This document shows, piece after piece, positions 58,798 to 64,000 of a DNA stretch of 64,000 nucleotides. Position 1 is the stretch's first letter. Each line of letters starts with the position of its first letter. The DNA is taken from contig CM063113.1 in assembly GCA_031841125.1 (NCBI GenBank), forward strand, positions 37,850,197-37,914,196, written 5' to 3'. The notes below the pieces were generated by a model that saw nothing but the letters and a program-made list of their open reading frames with translations, ran no database searches and was not told the DNA's origin. The translations under genes were made by a program, and so were the position numbers. Source of the DNA: Acanthococcus lagerstroemiae. Lineage: Eukaryota > Arthropoda > Insecta > Hemiptera > Eriococcidae.

Positions 58798-59110
58798 CAG
58801 CAGAACGTCGATGATCCGGAACGTCAATTAATCAGAACAGCAAAAAAAAAAAAAAAAAAAGATAATCAGGGCCCAGATTTTTAGGCAAATAAAACCTCTT
58901 TTTTTTTCTCTTTCCAGTCTAGCATATTCAATCAATTAAGATTTCCTGGACAAATCAGGAAATTCTGAAAACAATAAGCTCATTTTTTGGACTATTTTCC
59001 TTCAAACTGTGTTTTCCTCTGTAAAATAAACGCATGTTTCGGTTTTCCGGAAGAACTGTTATCGAGAACGTTTCTGGTCCCAATTAGTTCGAATAATGGA
59101 CGTTCTACTG
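58798..59110. mobile_element. Pogo/Tigger-type MITE, 313 bp
   Basis: Ends CAGCAGAACGTCGATGATCC and, inverted, CAGTAGAACGTCCATTATTC. TA lies at 58796-58797 and 59111-59112. Related in end sequence to the element at 22394-22811 but internally different and without a recognisable transposase tail. An A-run lies near 58843-58861. Confidence 0.82.
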
Positions 59111-59639
59111 TAATTGGTTGTGGATTACGAGAAATATTACAACTCTTTTGACGATTATAGTAGGTATTATTTTTTTAAACTAAAAAATAACTTTCACTGA
59201 ACACTGTCAAACTATCGTTAACCTTCACTTAAAAATCGGTCAAAAAACGCAAAATGGAAATGTCTTAGCAAAATCGACTGGTACATTCAGTTAACGTCCC
59301 CCTGCCTAGTGATACTCTACATGACGTCTTTGAAAAGTTTTATCAATCAATACGAGCATTTAATTCTAGCATATTGGGAGAAAATTAACTCACCAAGCTT
59401 CTTTCGCTTAGCAGTTTACACACTTTTCGTATTTTGTATTTTCCCATGTCTAACTAATCTGTGCACATGAGTTGAAGTAGCCATTGTACATCTCTGAGAT
59501 TTTCGCCATGAAAAAAGGAAGCACATCTTTCTTTCTTACAGAATAATAGGGTATAACCTTTCTTCGTGGCCTAAAGTAAGAAAGAAAGAAAAAAAATGAG
59601 AATCCATCGAAACATTTCCGTGTGGAAAACGAATTTAAT
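59111..59639. other. No gene seen
   Basis: AT-rich spacer. Confidence 0.5.
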
Positions 59640-60215
59640 TTCTTGTATTTGCCAGAATTTAGACAGTTGATCAAGCAGCACAGCAAGCTATACAGCTCCC
59701 ATTTATCACTCGTTGTCTCCCTATCTCAACAGATCTCACTTCCGCCATTCGCCAGACCATTTTGCGTCAGTGGTTCAAAGAGTGGCGGCATCGAGCCTCT
59801 CGGCACAACAAGTTCGCACAAATCGAACTCACACCTGTCTCCTGGTCAACGTCCCAATGTTCCTCACGCCGCGGGGAAGTTATCATCACCTGCCTAAGGA
59901 CTGGACATACACGCCTCACACGTATGCATCTTCTCACTAACCTTTATCCCCTCAATTGCCCACACTGTGAAGATGAAGACCCTCTCATTGTGGACCACCT
60001 CATCTCATGCCCCTCTCTCACCTGCCTTCGTAACTCTCATCACGTCCCCCATCGTCGAATTTTGGCCCTCTCCAACTCCCACAAGCACATAAACAACACC
60101 ATCACCTACTTTTCCGCTACTGGATACCTCTACGACGTATAGACAGCAACCTTTTCCGAGCCTATAGCCCGAGTGTGTAGCTCTGTGACTCAATAATAAT
60201 AAAAAACAAATCTTA
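59640..60215 (+). pseudogene. I/Jockey-type LINE tail, copy B
   Basis: 5'-truncated copy of the tail seen at 12747-13560. The frame from 59762 gives RQWFKEWRHRASRHNKFAQI, then EVIITCLRTGHTRLTRMHLL, and a Cys-rich segment LNCPHCEDEDPLIVDHLISC with CPSL, ending with a TAG at about 60140. The 3' UTR TTTCCGAGCCTATAGCCC matches copy A and ends in an AATAATAATAAAAAAC tail at 60190-60209. RNase H is almost entirely lost. This copy keeps one open frame of 126 codons, so it is better preserved than copy A over the shared part. Confidence 0.8.
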
Positions 60216-62139
60216 CTAAGGATTTAATTTTACCATTTAACGCAAATTTTTGAAATATACGAAAATAAAAATTCAGCTTTGTCAAACTTACCTACCGACT
60301 GATATCTCGATTGTTTTAATTTTTTTGCCGCAGAAATTCTTCAGTGGACTAATACATCTGGTGAGCCTTCTCCGTAAGTCCCTCTAGGTGCGTCCTTGAC
60401 TGCTGAAATTCAAGGTTTTCGAAAAGAAGCACAATGAATTATTTTCCTTACGCCTTACAAGGCAGATATTAGAACTCGTGTGAGTTGAATAAATTGCCTA
60501 CCCTGTGCCATTTTCATCGGAATATCTGGAGATTTTTGTTTCACAGGATGACATTCTAAGTATGAGTTATTAGCGATACTGAGAGTAGTCATGACTTTCA
60601 CCAGACTGGGCTCATCCTTTAACAGTTAATTCCATCTTCGGTTTAGTTAGAACTTCCTCCTTCTAAAATCAAACTCCAATGAATTCGTTCACAAATGCTC
60701 ATTTACAATTGAGAATGGACTGAAAATCGAAAACTCGAACCTGTTTGCTTACTGACAAATACACGATCTGATGAATTTTGCTAATGGCTGATAGTCCACG
60801 AAAATTGAACCGAGAAGAATCGATTTTAGTACTGACATCACTAAAAGACAGGATTGTAAAAAGAAATATTTTAGTACAATTAATAATTTGTAGATAATTT
60901 GCATTCAACTAAAGGTGAGAGTAAACCTTTCTATATTAGCTAGTAACCGGAGTCTTACTGAAACCAAGGGCGTAGATAAGTTCGTTATGAGGTGGGGGGA
61001 GGGGGGGGGTCCAAAAAATTGTTTCTGCTTGCCTGACCCTTTACATCCTCCCATCATAATTTGCCTCACATAACTCCTGAAAAGCCGCTATTTTTTCCCT
61101 AAGGAGGTCCAGGCCTCCAGGAACCTCATTATCCACACCCTTAACTGAAACGATGTTTTTAGGAAAGAAAAGTTTTACGTTTTTTGACTCAACATGTCAA
61201 TTTTACCACCTGAACGAATTCAAAGGTAGAAAAAAATTCATCATTTTTTTTGTGTTTGGCCCATTTTGCCAATCAAGAAAAGAATCAGTTTCACGGAATG
61301 ACTCTTTTTGAGGAGGGCAACCCACCCTTAGGCGCGGTCCTGCAGGGGACTTAAGTTGAGGTTAATGTGCAAATAGGCCTTGTAAGTATTCCAGAAGTAG
61401 CAGAAGGAGACGTCTGTATTTATGGAAACAGGAAAGATATTTAGTATACCGGCCGGGAGCGGTGTTCAAGGAAAATAAATTGACCAAGGAATGGGGAAAT
61501 AGGAACTTATAGTATACCTAACTAGACTTGTCGATAAAGAGGGGGTAAATCATAATGAAAATTCAGCTCTTAAAACAGAAAATCAGGATTTGTCAAAATT
61601 TACTTTATTAGCTTAGAAATTGCAGCATGATTTCTCAGTTTTTCTAATACAAAAAAATGATGTATTGCTGTGTGCACAATGCGGTAGAATTTACGTTACC
61701 CCCCCCCCCCCGATTACCGCTTCTACAAGTAAAAGTGGTATATTTTCGTGAAAAACCCGGTAGCTAATTAAAAAAAAAATCGAAGCCAGTACACGAAGGT
61801 ACTGAAGTTTAAAACAGGACTCTCCAGGAGGAAAACTAAAACTGCAATTTTTCTTCAGAACATTTTACAGATAGGATTTTTCAAAAACTGGTGATCCGAT
61901 TAAAAAATTTGTTCTTTCGGGCATAGTAAAAGACTCGATTAGAAATTTTTGGGAAATAATTTTAGGTAGAGTGTGCACGGAGCTCCAAAATAAGGCTCTT
62001 CTCTATTGATGAAATGTTTTTCTTCACCCAATGTTAATTTGAATAAATTTATACGGTTTTCAGATTCATGGAACTTATTTATGAGGTATTTTAAATGCAC
62101 CCTATCCCCACAGAATTCACAGACAAATTTGGGCGAGTA
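60216..62139. other. No gene seen
   Basis: About 1.9 kb. At 60966-61352 the ends AAGGGCGTAGATAAG and CTTAGGCGCGGTCCTG, with G-rich interior, may be remains of another hAT-like MITE, but the ends do not match well. C-run at 61701-61710. Confidence 0.45.
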
Positions 62140-62975
62140 TAGCATGCAATATATCTGTTATAGAGTTCCTTGAACCACTGAGTTCACTTCGGAAGTAATT
62201 TTGGCTGCAACCCAATGGCATAGTCAAGGGGGGATTGAGGGGATGAATCCCTCCCTTGAGATGAGAATTTTTTATATGCTGGCAGTATCACAGTAAATGC
62301 GCGAAATGAAATTTAAAATCAGATGCATAATTGAAGTTGAAAAGCACAACATACTGTGATACGTCAATGTAAAAATATACAGTTCATATTAGGTGTCCCC
62401 CCCCCCTAAAAAATCACTGATCCCTCCTCCTGGAAAAATTCTAGCTACGCCACTGTGTAATCCCTACCTAGAAGGCTCCATGGAGGACTACAACATGAAC
62501 TATTGATTGTTGTTCGAGTGTAAGCAGGGATCCATTATATCAGACACGGGGTTCCTCGAGTCACTGAGTTCATTTTTTGGGGCATTTCAGCTGTAACTTC
62601 TGACCAGAAGGCTCCACCCGAACCTAAAATCTCAGCTTACATATTCATTTGTCAATATTTCAGATTATAGCCCCCTGTGGAGCCTTTGGGGTCAAAATTA
62701 TAGCTGTAATGACCTAAATATACAACTCAACCACGAGAAGTTCTTTGTTTGATATTAATGATGCCCATAAATATTTAACTTTCAGTATTTCAACCCCCTC
62801 TAGAGCCTTCTGGCTAAGAGTTAAGCAAGAAATTACCGTAGAAATGACAAATCCGGGAACTGATATATTGGAAGCTACTAACCCCAATGTTAATGTGTTG
62901 ACCCCTGTGTATTTATTGAAAATTGGAGTGGATCCAAAAACCATCGAAATAGGTTATCACGTGACATTCTTTTGA
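62140..62975. repeat. Degenerate tandem repeat (CACTGAGTTCA / AGAAGGCTCC units), split by a MITE
   Basis: GTTCCTTGAACCACTGAGTT at 62165 and GTTCCTCGAGTCACTGAGTT at 62550, each followed by GGCTG(C/T)AAC or AGCTGTAAC and then AGAAGGCTCC. Looser units follow (GTGGAGCCTTTGGGG near 62675, CTAGAGCCTTCTGGC near 62800). The first unit is interrupted by 62213-62455. Confidence 0.65.
62213..62455. mobile_element. hAT-like MITE, 243 bp
   Basis: Ends CAATGGCATAGTCAAG and, inverted, CAGTGGCGTAGCTAGAA. Flanks TGCAACCC and TGTAATCC differ by two transitions. The neighbouring repeat unit without the insert reads across this point, which confirms an insertion. Confidence 0.78.
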
Positions 62976-64000
62976 TTAAAATCGAGTGAATGGCTTCGGT
63001 TATCAGTAGACTTCCAACAGTCTTATTTTGGAGCCTCGTGCAACTTCTGCGTGAAAATTTTCATGAAATTTTCTGTCGAGTCTTTCGCCAAGTTAAAAAC
63101 AAATTTTTTGAATCGGATTACTTTTTTATTTAATTTACCTTTTTTTTTCCCCTTGAAAAACTGTACTGTAAGATTTTTTGAAGGAAAATTACAGTTTTTC
63201 TTATAGGAAGTCTTTTTTATATCAGACTTGAACCCCTTTACGCACTATCTAGCTTAAAGCATTTCTTCTAAAAAATGTTGACTGTCGGGTTCTTATTTCG
63301 AAATATACTCCACCTTCTTGTGGGAGCGAAAATCGTGAGAAAAAAAAATTAAAATAAGTGCCATTCTAATGCGTAGGTCCTTAATTATTTATTTATTAGA
63401 CAGTATTTTATCCTTCCCCACCCACAGGTAAGCCCAATTCGTGGCAGGGGAGCTGATGAAGTATAACAAGTTACAACAGCAAATCGGTACGTGCGTAAAA
63501 CAAAAGAAAAAGAAAGTACGAAAGATAATTTCGAACCACCATCAGCTTCCACCCCCTTCCCCCGAGGCCCACTTCCGCACACACCTACCATCTATACAAG
63601 ATCCAAGCACCCAATTCCATATCTACTAAGCCAGGCAGAAATTAACTCATACACACTTAATCCGGCGTGGTTTTTCATTTTTTAAGATATAATTTAGAAA
63701 AGTAAAAAGAGAAAAGAGAGAAGAAAAATTGAAGTTGACATTAGTTTTCAAGATTTTATCTTACGTAAAGTTCCCTTTTGAGTCTAAGATGTCTAAATGT
63801 TTATAATGATTTAATGACTTCTGATTTCATTACATATCCTCATACTTCCGGTAATAGCGGAATTTTCATAAATTTTTGTTTTGTGTAGAGGCAATCGGAA
63901 TAATATGTGATTAACGCGGACTGAAAGTCTTGGTATATTTAATGGGACTAATCAAGTAGGTTCGAGTCCACATTGTGAGAAGTAAACAAATTATCAATGA
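62976..64000. other. No gene seen
   Basis: AT-rich. Purine/pyrimidine tracts at 63500-63600 and 63700-63730. Short open frames at 63385-63685 are low-complexity. Confidence 0.5.

Noticed and set aside
62745..62975. 76-codon plus-strand open frame
   Set aside because: It lies within a degenerate repeat array and the opposite strand is also open, so not a gene by itself.
63930..63975. GGTTCGAGTCC resembling a tRNA B box
   Set aside because: No A box at proper spacing and no cloverleaf stems could be drawn.

Overview
This window reads as repeat-rich arthropod (most likely insect) nuclear DNA. It is AT-rich, has GT-AG introns, and carries non-LTR retrotransposons, mariner, pogo/Tigger and hAT-type elements, microsatellites and homopolymer runs. 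I see no operons, Shine-Dalgarno sites or bacterial gene packing. The species cannot be fixed from the sequence alone.

The only host protein gene I can support is a two-exon, minus-strand gene for a secreted-type protein with two Kunitz domains (7695 to 6406). Its splice sites and codon phase fit exactly. Its 5' signal-peptide exon was not found.

Layout. 1-2.6 kb: two decayed RTE-like LINE 3' portions on opposite strands. 2.9-4.5 kb: two foldback MITEs. 6.4-7.7 kb: the Kunitz gene. 9.59-12.74 kb: a 3.1 kb foldback-like element with terminal inverted repeats, a TTA target duplication, and arms built of a ~48 bp degenerate satellite that switches orientation in the middle. 12.75-14.4 kb: an RNase H-type LINE tail and a possible MULE remnant. 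15.8-19.93 kb: a nest in which an RTE-like LINE was interrupted by a 5'-truncated LINE (18 bp target duplication) and by a mariner with ~238 bp inverted repeats. 22.4-24.05 kb: a Tigger-derived MITE abutting a second MITE, and a 76-nt near-perfect hairpin. 24.7-27.6 kb: tandem repeats, a foldback element, a LINE endonuclease fragment and a degenerate satellite. 29.84-32.25 kb: a 2.4 kb inverted-repeat element holding a Helitron-type helicase remnant. 39.3-45.96 kb: GAGTCTTAA-type minisatellites, a hAT MITE with a perfect 8 bp target duplication, and a 196 bp LINE 3'-end insertion. 47.7-64 kb: LINE fragments, hAT-like and pogo-like MITEs, and a second copy of the RNase H-type LINE tail.

Between these lie 0.5-3 kb stretches of non-repetitive DNA without recognisable exons, some locally richer in CpG. 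They may be intronic or regulatory. No new gene system is evident. The most informative material is the nested insertion history, the composite foldback element, the compact hairpin and the divergent Kunitz domain.
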